From Lineus longissimus (taxonomy: Eukaryota > Nemertea > Pilidiophora > Heteronemertea > Lineidae), in the NCBI RefSeq assembly GCF_910592395.1, contig NC_088314.1, positions 7,378,001 to 7,442,000 of the forward strand: 64,000 nt of DNA, given 5' to 3'. Each line of letters opens with the position of its first letter. Position 1 is the stretch's first letter. Made by a program: the position numbers and the translations under genes. The notes beneath the pieces were generated by a model, which was not told where the DNA came from, did no database searches, and saw only the letters and a list, made by a program, of their open reading frames with translations. Shown here in pieces: positions 11,520 to 22,800 of the stretch.

Positions 11520-14500
11520 ATGGCTACCAGCACTGAGCATGGCGGTAGTATCACCAGTCTTCCAGATATGCCGTTGCCACCATCCCCACCGCACATTTAC
11601 TGGACCCAACGGTCACACAGCATGGACAACATGAGTGTTGATGACATGGGTATGCATGGAGAGGCTTGGGTCGAAAACCCATGCGGCTTTGGAGGTTCGC
11701 AGAGTTTCACAGATGACTCCAATGAAATCAAAAGGTAATTTCTACTACAATTCCAGGGGCAGAGCTAGCTTTGTGATCCCGGGAGGGCATTTGCCCCCTG
11801 CCCTCCCACGCTAGCTATTCTCATTGCCATGCCCACAACGACAACTAGGAGGTTGGTTCACTCAATCGAATGGCATTCGGAGAATGAGATGTCATCATAT
11901 AACTTATAACAAAACTGCTTTCTGGTTGGCTGGGGGAATAAGCAATATTACGTGTTGTGGGGACAGCCATCATGCAACATCTGCAAAGTGGACCTCCCAT
12001 TTTTGTCATTGAATCATTATTGTTGAATAATCTCTTAAATTTGTGGGCCAGATGGTTGTATGTATGTACATGTAAGTGATTGTTGTGTTGTGTGGCAGTC
12101 CCCCCCAATCCAAGCTCAGAACTTTGACAAAGTATAGTTCAGTACACATGCCTGGTAAGGTTCGTCCTCCTAAGTCATGTGTAAAATCTAGAAATGCCGA
12201 TATTTCCAAATTATCTTTAGATTTCAATTGGAATGGAAATTGTTCAGCTGGAAGGAGGCCTTAAACGCTGGTTGGAGTGTCTTCAAGTCTGTTCCCTTCA
12301 GTCTCTTCTACATGACATACATGTGGACATCATTACCCAACTTCACTAACCTATCGACAAACTTCACGTACTCGAGTACAGTATCTAAGACGTGTCCATG
12401 TGGCTTCGTGCATCCCTTGTTGCTACACTTAATAAAATATGGTACTTAAATGAAGTATGGTAAGTGAGCTTGGCTCAATCTTCTGCTACAACAACACATC
12501 GGGCCACAGGAGGCAAGCATTAGTTTGTTTACTGTATCTAGGTAGTCATCTACACTGTAGGCTGTCAGGACAATGCCAACAGTATTATGTGAGGTTGCGA
12601 GACCAGATGTTGACAACATTACTCCTGAGGGCACTGTTGTGGATAACAGTGAAACTGTAGACATTGAGTAGTAAACATTTCTCCACTGAACAAATAGAAC
12701 TTTCTGGTGCATGAAGTATAAGTATGTACATTTTTTTCAGATGAGGTGGCCATTTAGTCTGCACTGCGTAAATTTCATTATTACAAACACAACCGTCGTC
12801 AAATAATTACTTCGTTCCATTTTAGTGAGAGACGAAGATGGTTAAGATGGAGGAGATGTCCTAAGTCCATGTCGGCACTTGAAAGAGACGAGCAGAAATT
12901 ATTTTCAAGTAAGATCTCATTTTAACTTTTTTTGTGAAATAATTTTCATTGTGACCGTAAAGTTTGAGACATAAACATGATAAAACCGAGGCTTCTTGTA
13001 CCTGGTGTCTCAGGCCGGGTAAAGTAAAGACTCCACAATGTGAGAAATGTGAGTCTTGCAATGCACTCTACCTCTGGCCAAAGGCGGAGTCACTAGGCCA
13101 AGAAATACAATTGGCACCGCTAAACTGTGGTGGCATGCAAAAACGCTCAGCCTGATTTGGAGGAGGAAAACTCTCTGGAAAATAACACCTCCAAGTGTTG
13201 TGTATCCCAAAGATACACAAACCATTAGATAATTCTCAAATTTTTCTTCTGCAGATCTCAAAACAAAAACGTACTGCACACATGTCAATGTCGGCGAAGA
13301 GCATCGCATACGTACCCTCCGGACCACACCTCCAAATGAACGTGTCAAGACAGCAAATCCTATCCCGATTGTCTGCTTACATGGCATGGGTGCCGCGATA
13401 GGATTCTGGGCATTAAACATTGACGATCTCGCCCGCCATCGTCCATTCTTTGCCATGGATTTACTAGGGTTTGGTAACAGTAGTCGTTCAAGCTTTCCTG
13501 ATGACCCAAACGAGGCGGAACAGCAATTCATCGACACGATTGAAGACTGGTGTGAAGAACTTGGTTTGAAACAGTTCATTCTGCTTGGTCATAGCTTCGG
13601 TGGTTACCTTGCGACCGCGTTCAGTATAAAGTATCCCAGAAGGATTAAGCGTCTAATACTTGTTGACCCGTGGGGCTTTCCAAGGAAACCAGACAACCTT
13701 GAGGAGAGGTATAATATCAACCCGGTGAAAAGAGCAGTGCTGAAGATAATGTTGAAGTTTAGTCCCTTGGCTGCTATGAGAGCTTTAGGACCACTTGGTA
13801 AGTCTGTCATTTTTGTCATATCGGCTTTTGCTGTGACATTTGGCCTGGACTTCTTGCCAAAGGACACCACCCTAACCACAAAGCTCTCGAGTGAAACTCT
13901 CTTGGGCAGATAACTTCGTTACTGAAAACAGACTGACAGTCTATTGCATTTTCCACGTTTACAGAGAATGGTGGACTCCATGAACCTGTGCAGGTTTTTT
14001 GGTGAGAAGGGCCAGCCAAACATAAAGGGCCCATATGCAACCTGAAATCCGCTGAAAAGTTTCTGGGTCATTTTAGATGCTCAGTGTGAGTTCAGTAACA
14101 AATGCAGTGTTATTCCAATCTACTTACTCTAACTTTTGTTCACAAATAATACCTTTATCAAATGATAACAGTTATGTTAAACAATTTCTGCTACTTTCAG
14201 GACCTTGTCTTATGAAGAAAGTCCGTCCAGATCTTAAACTCAAATTCCAAAGTGTCGTCGAAGGTGATGTATTGTACCAGTATATCTATCACTGCAACTC
14301 CAAGACTCCAGCTAGGTAAGATTCAGTTACGGACGCATTATATTTGATATCGAGTTCAATAAACTTTACCATGTTTGACCACTTTCACGAGAAAATTGCA
14401 CTGGGATTTGCTTCAAATGGTTCAAACTCCTTCGTTAGTCATACTTGTCCGACAATACCAACTTTAACAACACCAGTAATTTGCGCCATCGCCTAAGGGG

Positions 14501-15068
14501 CAAACACAAGAGGAAGAGCACAAATTCGTCTTTGCACTGACCCTGTTTTTCTCTTATGACTTTTTCTCCCCTCCTTTCAACAGTGGCGAATACGCCTTTA
14601 TGAAAATAAACGACACACTCGGTTGGTCCAAGTTTCCATTGATGAATCGAATTGGAGACCTTGACTCTTCCATCAGAATCACGTTCATCTACGGGGAAGA
14701 CTCCTGGATGGATCACGACTATGCTGACAGTCTCAAGGCCAGACGCCAAGGGAAGGTCGATATTAAGGTGAGATTTTCTGTAGGGAGATTAGTCTCATTA
14801 TTCGAGTGTTTGATTCATTATCAGGAGGTTGGTGATTCAGCTTATGGAAATATCAGACCACTGTTTTATCTAAATGACTTCTTTCTTAGTTAGACTGTAA
14901 ATTTGTTCTGATATTTGGTTTTATCATATCTTTCAGTGCGTGAGTGATGCCGGCCACCATGTCTATGCAGACAACCCCTCCATATTCAACATGCTGGTGA
15001 ATAAGGCGTGTACAAGGACAGATATGGAAGAGGGACATGGTCTCAACCAAGATATGGAGAGGAATTGA
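11520..15068 (+). CDS. alpha/beta hydrolase, ABHD4/ABHD5 (CGI-58) family
   Basis: Complete 423-residue model in six exons: 11520-11734, 12826-12908, 13255-13797, 14201-14315, 14584-14767, 14937-15068. ABHD4 is a lysophospholipase in N-acylethanolamine synthesis; ABHD5 co-activates the lipase ATGL. Seen here: oxyanion-loop motif CLHGMG (140-145), nucleophile elbow GHSFGG with Ser213, the family signature LILVDPWGFPRKPD, IYHCNSKTP, YGEDSWMD, and GHHVYAD with the H-X4-D motif (His387, Asp392). Serine at the elbow agrees with ABHD4; vertebrate ABHD5 has asparagine there. About 80 N-terminal residues (exon 1, proline- and serine-rich) have no counterpart in the roughly 342-349-residue human proteins. 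The start is the first ATG of that frame and is the least certain part. A single invertebrate gene may be ancestral to both vertebrate paralogues. Confidence 0.93.
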
Positions 15069-15769
15069 CAAATGACTTAGCTTCAAGTTCGACGTGATTA
15101 ATCTCAAAATAGGTGTTTTACTGTTAGCAAGAATTGATAAAGCAAGAATGTGGAAACAGTACCGCAGCACCTCACCTAGTTCTCTTTACCAAATTCTGAC
15201 ACTGGGGGCTTTTACAAGGAAGATCGACTTTGATTCGATGGCTATCGCTCCCATTGGTTGCTTGTTACTTCCCTTTTTAACTGATTTATTTCATTAGTTG
15301 TCAAATCTGGTCATCCTTGCTAATCAGGAAATGGTATTTCAATGAAGTTCAAAGAAATGCAAGTACCCAATAACACGCCCTAGTACGGCATATTAAATAG
15401 AGGATTTCGACTTTGGCGAAATGCCCTGTATCTGCTATATTTAGGAGCTTAGAACTAAACAACGTTTTATTTTGTTCATCATGGTTATAAATCTTACAGA
15501 GAATTAATGAAAATAATAATAACAATTACTATCTGAGTTCAGGAAAGGACAGGTTGTGACTTTTCAGAAGTTTTAAGTTCTTAGTCTTTATCAATTCGTG
15601 CTGTTAACAAAAATTGTGTTCAGTTTCGGAGAGCAATGTAAATTGTCACCTCTGGAAGAGGATGCACATCCATCTATATTTGATGACCCATTGCACGAAC
15701 TGTTAATTGTTTTTACTAGTCAAGTATTTGAAGTGTTTCATTACAGAGTTAATTAGATTTCTAAACAGT

Positions 15770-16017
15770 TATAGAGCTGCATAGTATATAGAATGCTTGC
15801 CATAAGGTTGGGTCTACATAGAGCTAGATAGTATAATGGACACTGGCCAAAAGGTTGGGTTTACATAGAGGTACTCGGGTATACATGTATTTGTCACACT
15901 GGCCAAGTCGGGCTTACCGAGAGTTTCAAGGTATATGGACACAGTGGCCAAAATGCTTGGTTTATATTGCTACACAGTATATGGACGCACTGGCCAACAG
16001 TGGTTTCACATAGAGTG
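15770..16017. repeat. degenerate tandem repeat of about 60 bp
   Basis: About four imperfect units built on 'ggccaaaaggttgggtttacatag' and 'tatatggacactggcc' variants, in the likely 3' UTR of the hydrolase gene. Confidence 0.55.
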
Positions 16018-16481
16018 AAGGAATCCTTCTGATGTATAACATAATAGCATATTAACATAACTCTGCCAGAAATCCTCAGCATATGTAGTTGTCATGCCAA
16101 GTAGATTGTGTGTCAATAGAATGGTGGCCATCACGTACATGTAACTTTGACATTAAACACACAACCTTACCTTTATGTTTGGTAACCAGACTACATGTAT
16201 AGCACCTGTAGGCTAGCTCATATTTTCTGGGCTTATTGCTGGCTTGTGTGGGTATATTTTGATAATAGCTTTATTAGAACATAGAAATTAGAATGAAAAG
16301 AGCTTGTAATTTAATGATTAAGAATCAGACTGTTTTGAAATGAAGCTTGTCATATTATGCCCTTGTGCAAAGCTGAATATTTTGTTAGAGAACTTTATTA
16401 TTTAATATTAAATGCTGAAATTTGCAGCAAATATTATTATACTTGTACACAATAGATGTGTATTATTATATGTGATATGTC

Positions 16482-16487
16482 ATTAAA
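16482..16487 (+). terminator. candidate polyadenylation signal ATTAAA (ABHD gene)
   Basis: The variant hexamer ATTAAA is followed by a T-rich stretch, about 1.4 kb after the hydrolase stop codon and before the POGLUT1 start. Position-based inference only. Confidence 0.35.
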
Positions 16488-16885
16488 AGATTTTATTGTA
16501 TATGGCCTTTGTTTCAATTATGAAGTGGGTATGATGAAAGCTGTTGATATCATTAGCCAGAAGCCACTGATGGGCAATGGTACACTTGTTATATTACAGG
16601 AAAGAAGAGTCCATTGGCATTGAACATCTTAATATTGAGGGTGTTCAATTTTACTTGAGTTGGTCAAAGGCCAGATAGGTATAAACCTTGGAGATATTAT
16701 TTGACGCAGTGAAGAAGATGTATTATTGCTGGATTAAACAGATCAGAAAGCAACCCCTGGTCTTTTTCTGGTACATTCTCTGCCAGAGAGCTAAGTCTTC
16801 TCCATTCACCACCAGAGACAGAGACATTCAGTTCCTGGCAGAGACATTAGTTCAATATTTCAGCGGTAGGTGGCGTCTGTCCAAA

Positions 16886-19800
16886 ATGGCAGACCATGTC
16901 AAAGTTGGGGTGGTCGTGCTCCTACAAACATCGTTTTTTCTCATGCTTCTTGTCGGTAACAGTTGCAATGAGACGTGCACAAGTAAAGATAAAAGAGATT
17001 GTTCGACAGACGATGAGGTCAAACACGAAAGGGACAAATACAAAGCCAGTAAGTAGTCTTTTTCAAAAGCAGTAATGCATAGTGAAATACATTGTATCTT
17101 TATAGTGTAAATGTACACAGTGTATGATACACAATCCGTTCACAGGCACGTGAAAATAAGAGCTCGACTTAAAAATGTTAGATTAGAATTTAGATTTCAG
17201 GGACAAATGTGCAGGGTCTGTGTCAATATCACCTCGTGACCTCACCCAGTAAATTGCAAAAAAAATTATTTTTCTCTAAATAAGTATCCGTTACCTTTAT
17301 CGAGCAATGCATGCCAATGAGCGTACGGGTAAAACCTACAAAACCCTCTGCTGGAACCCTCTTTATGTATTTTTTTACACATGCAGGAATGTCAAAGCTA
17401 ATATAGGCCTACTCTTGGAAAAATTTTGTTTTATAGCCTCCAAGAAAGCCGCAACTTCACCAACGTCACATCCTTGCATAATGGGTGGTTTTCAATACTT
17501 TGCCAGTCGATATTTTATGTATGATGTTGGGGTAAAAAACCCTGGTCTCAGGATGCCACTGCCATGACGGCGAAATGGCCTTGGCCTTCAAAGTCATTAT
17601 TTCAGCAGTGGCCAACATATTTTCGGGAAAATGATGTCATCAATCACAATTTGGGTATTCTAACTAAAATGGTACATATAAAGTGGGACCTCCCTTAGCG
17701 GACACCTCTCATTTATTGGACAACCCCTCTATTTAGGACACTAGTATTGGTCCCAAATTGGTTGTTGCCATTACTTTTGACCTCTGTAATCAGGGCACCT
17801 CCCTATTAAGGACAGCACTTGTCAGTCCCAAGGGTGTCCTTAATAGAGAAGTTCTACTGTATATTTATTGCTGTTCATGTACTGTAAAATATGTTATGAG
17901 TGGTATTTTTCGTATATTACCAAGAATGATCTTTAAAAGTCTTATTATTACCCATTACTGGCATGACTCTGGCATCCCCAAGGCACTGGACCAGCTTACA
18001 TTCATTCTGTACCCAGAAGCTGATTTACATCAAAAATAGATCGATTAAATCTGCTTACATTGTTGTGGGAATACTCAACTCTTCGCTACGCTTTAGGAAA
18101 GCACAATGTCTATTCTGTCCTGTCTTATAACCAGAAAGATACCACATAGCAATGGTCATATCATGGCAGCTGTTTGTTTTCTCTGTATAATTCAAGAGAA
18201 TGCATCTGAATTGTATACATGATTATCAGGACTCCTCCCTTTCTACCATCTGACAATTTCCAAAGCTATCTGTGCAGTAGAACCTATCTTAGGATACCCC
18301 CCCCCCCCCTAAATCTGCTTACATTGTTGTGGGAATACTCAACTCTTCGCTACGCTTTAGGAAAGCACAATGTCTATTCTGTCCTGTCTTATAACCAGAA
18401 AGATACCACATAGCAATGGTCATATCATGGCAGCTGTTTGTTTTCTCTGTATAATTCAAGAGAATGCATCTGAATTGTATACATGATTATCAGGACTCCT
18501 CCCTTTCTACCATCTGACAATTTCCAAAGCTATCTGTGCAGTAGAACCTATCTTAGGATACCCCCCCGGGCTGACGAGTGCTGTCCTCGATAAAGAAGTG
18601 ACCTGATTGGAGTGGTCAAAATGAAGGAAACGACCATCTTTGGAATAAAACTAGTGTCCTAAAAACATAGGTTATCCTTAGTAGAGAGGTGTCTGCTAAA
18701 GGAGGTTCCATTGTACATTGTAATTCCAGCTACTGCTTCATCTGTAATTACATCAAACATGATTCATTACCTCCTAAAGTTGGTGTGGGAATACTAAAAA
18801 TTCTTCTTCATATGGAAGAGACCATGCCTTTGCATTTTATGAAGAGGTTGCAAAACTCATTGAATGTTTTTCTTCATGGTTGAGGGTTTCTGCCGGCAGG
18901 GATGGTGGTTTCAAATTCCCTCCTTGGCTTGAAGAATGCTCCATCAGTAACACCTAGCTGCAACAACTGATACGGATCAAAGTCGACTACCACCACCAGC
19001 ATCTGATACGCTATAAACTCCCCTTGGCATTTATTGAGGTTCTATTTATTCCCACAACATTCTAATTCTACACAACCCTGGCTGATTTCTTTAGACAGGA
19101 AGTAGCCGCAAATGAAAATAGCTTTTGTTAAACTTGAAAAGATATCAGTGGAATTGAGTGGAGGTGATGAAATGGTTATCAGCGTGAAAGGGAACTTATG
19201 AGAAATGATATTTGAGTACGGTCGGGTCAGATTGTGGGATGTAAAATCTGAATCAATTGGATTGCGGCTGTTGACTCTTTTGTCAGGTTCTTCTGTGTGC
19301 CCCCAGGCTTTAGCTCGGTGCTGGGAAATCTGGACTTCCGTGATTTTCATGAATTTTTTCTTTTGTGTCGTTTGGGAATTTGTCGTTAGTCTTGGGAATT
19401 CGAGATTGTGGTCGACTGTCAGTTTGTGTTGCTGACCTGGTCCTTTGGGGAGCGAAAAGCTTTTGATGCAATTTTGAGGGGAAAGGGGGACAGTACCTGT
19501 CTGGACACATTCCGTTATAAACGCCCTGCCCTGATTCTCAATAAACGATATGATGACAACAATTTTCTCAACCTTAGGGTGGTCCATCAAAGTCATTTTG
19601 GGAATTACTACTCAAGACATAGGCGTGAACGTGCCAGGCCAGTAATACCTGCTCAACTCCCTGGAAGTATCCCATCCAGCTCGCCATAGTGGTGCTCAAG
19701 GACTACCTATAGACCTGCCACCTGCCTCCTAATTAACCATTCATTCCTGGTGGAGAGAAGGAAATAGGGTTGAATGCTTTGCCAAAGGACACAAAGATCC

Positions 19801-22800
19801 AACAGTGCTGATCCGTCTGAGAATCTAACCTACTACCTCCTGGTTTACAGGGGTCGGGCATTCTAACCACTATGCCGTTGATCCCCCTATCTTCAACATG
19901 ATAATGGACTTGGTGTCCGATTTTGTTGCATTAGATGGTAAGATGGTGAAGTCATTTGTCCTCTATGCTATGTTGTTATGCTAAAGGATATTCTTAGATT
20001 CATTCACCAGAAGCAAGAACAAAAGATAACTGAGGATACCCAACTTTCCTTAGTTGACGCTACTGATAATGAATCTGTATATATCATTGAGATAGTAAAG
20101 AAAAAATGTGAGGTATCCTATGATTATGAAGCCAATTCTGCATTATGAGGAAAATAATATGGTATAAGTAAGCTACTCAAATATGCTTAACATCAACTTA
20201 ACATAAAGCAGCTTATCATCAGCCTTGTTGAGGGACTGGCAGTTTATGAGTAGTTACATTGCCAAGAGAATAACGAAGTAAATACCATTCTACCAGCTTT
20301 ACAAATAGCATTTATCTCCAAGATGAGAAAGAAGATGGTTGTGCTATGAAAATACCGAAACAATGTCTGTTGTTTCAAGCTATCTGTTGAAGAGTTCTGA
20401 TGCAGGTGAGGATGATAGATTGTGAGTGGTATACGATAAAGTGCGAGGGGGTACCTGTTCTGAATTTCAATTATGAATTAGGCCCGATTCGAATATCAGA
20501 TAAGCGATTTTGGCAGGATCTGGATGCAATACACTGCTCATCCAAAATTTTGCTGTGGTATCTCTTATTGGTGGGTTACTTATAACCATGCCCCCCCCCC
20601 CCCCCCTGCGAGCTGATGTATACCTAGTATTAAAAAAGGCATCTTGTAAGTGAAGGGGCGAGGCTTTTAACCAGGACTTCAAATGGTACTCATCCTTCAG
20701 CATCTTCAGTATAGTACATTATACTTTAGTGAAGCAGGAGTTGAACATGTTTTAAAATGGAACTTTTTTATAGTTATGATGTTGATGCAGCAAGGTGCAT
20801 ACTCGCACCTTTTGATACAGAAGCTGATCCTTGGATGCTGTGCCTGTGATAACTTTGATCCATTTGGCTACTGTTCCATGTGCCTTGCATCTCATATTGA
20901 TAAACTGATAATTGCACCAATGCTGCTGATCAGTCAGGCGATTAGAGGCTTATTTTCACCTCCTAGGCTTCTAGTCTACCTGTTCGGAACATGCTGTTGC
21001 GAATGTTTGTTTCATTTGCGTTATTATAATTGTACTAGCACTATACCCGTGGCGCAGGCAGGTTCAAATGGGCTATACCTTGAATAGATTGAATTGCAAT
21101 GAAAATCTAATGCAATATCAAAGGAGAAATATTGAAGAGACAAATTAAACCAACCATTTGTCCACAGACTCGGACCCTGTTGCGTGCTGTATGCGTCCAT
21201 ATAAAAGTATATCAATTGGTCTGATAGAGATGATGACTGAGGCAATGTGAATATGCCTCGTTCCTTTAAAGTCAGCAATATGCCCCTTTTTATACGGAGA
21301 TGAAGAAGGAGAACCCAGATAGGCCTTCACATGTCGGCCTCCAAATGGTTCGGACCAATTGCACTATCACTGCATGTACTATAACTTTACAATGCATGCT
21401 CCTCCTACATGTAGCATGATCTCGGGCAAGGCACTTAGTCGAAAGGCAAGCTAGAAGTTCAGTATCGTGAGCAGCTCCTTGATAAGGCCATGCCAAGTTC
21501 AGAGTGCCTCTTCAGATACATCAAGTATTGAAACGTGTGGTGAGCACATAAACAGACCATGGTAACCTTCATTTGAAAATCCCCTCATAATCAAGGGCTA
21601 GCTCTGGCTAACATAGCACCCATAAACAATAGACCACCAATTTGACCCCAGTTCCTTACTGCGGGAAAACCCAAATCCAGCAACCAAAAGTACCAAAAAT
21701 TCATTTTTGTGTACATTTGAACTGCACACATGCGTTTGTTTACAATTTCTTTCCCCGCGAAATCTCGAAGATCAGGTGACCTGCAATCGTGGATTGAAAA
21801 TAACATTAACCTTGGTTCAGCAGGTCAACAGGTACAGGCTGTTCCAATCATCCCCCTACAGCCAGCTGTTCAACAGGTAATGTTAGCCACCCCACAGGGA
21901 GTGCAGGTAATTGATTAAGCCCCTGCATAACTAAACAGCAATGACTTAGCTTCTGTGAGTGGTAAGGAGAATTGACAGTGTCCGATTAAAAATCCCTCAC
22001 TACTGCTCCGCTCAAGTAAATTTCCGAAATTAAACATAACGTTGCATCAGGATAACATATCACCTGCAAACGTGCAAAATTTCGATGCGAAACACTACCC
22101 CCAAATGGCACTTTGTCGAGCCGCCTTATAGTATTATGATATAGATGATGGTGTGTTGATATAACTTATAATTGTATGTCTGAAGTTGTTTGTATCACTG
22201 CTGTTTCTAGATGTTACAATTATCACCATCATCCTAGCCTATAAGATACACCAGAAATGTTTTTCCCTCGAACAGCCTGGCTGGAAACAGCCTAAAAAAT
22301 GAACTGGTTTGTTGGAGATGGGAGTTGGCTATTTCTGACTCCCTTTAGAAATAAGAAATGCTATGCTTTTCTGATTCACCAAACTGAATAGATCAGAACG
22401 CTTTTAAACTAAATTTAACACAGAAAAATATTTTGTGATGGCCCCAGGTGGAGAAGCCAAATCATGAAGAATGTGTTCATTCCAATAACGTACCATCAAA
22501 TTCCAGCCATCTCTATTTCTCCCCGCAGGAAATCTTGAATTTGATACATTCGCTCTGCAAACATGTTTCTTTATGTACAGTTCATCAGATTACTAACTCA
22601 ACCAATGCTGCCAGTTCTTATCTGGTCGGAGAGAGCAAAGCTTTACTGGCGTTTATTCCTGGCTGGTCCTGGATAGAAAGTTGTGGATAAACTCTGAGCA
22701 GTTATCACACTACAGGCACGTGAAATTAAGAGCTCAAGTGTTGTCATTAATGGAGAGGTGTCCTGATTGTTGAGGTCAAATTGAATGGAAATGGCCAGTT

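Larger units (their letters stand above)
15069..16490 (+). other. probable 3' UTR of the ABHD gene
   Basis: No coding frame is recognised. Contains a degenerate tandem repeat (about 15770-16017) and ends near an ATTAAA signal at 16482-16487, about 400 bp before the next gene's start codon. Confidence 0.45.

Noticed and set aside
13010-13579. 189-codon minus-strand open frame
   Set aside because: It is antisense to the well-supported ABHD exon 3.
19042-19596. 184-codon minus-strand open frame
   Set aside because: Longest orphan frame, but no recognisable domain, overlapping frames on the other strand, and intronic position. Would be revived by a protein match or transcript.
20683-21087. 134-codon plus-strand hydrophobic/cysteine-rich open frame
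   Set aside because: No family recognised, intronic, and the hydrophobic look follows from T-rich sequence.
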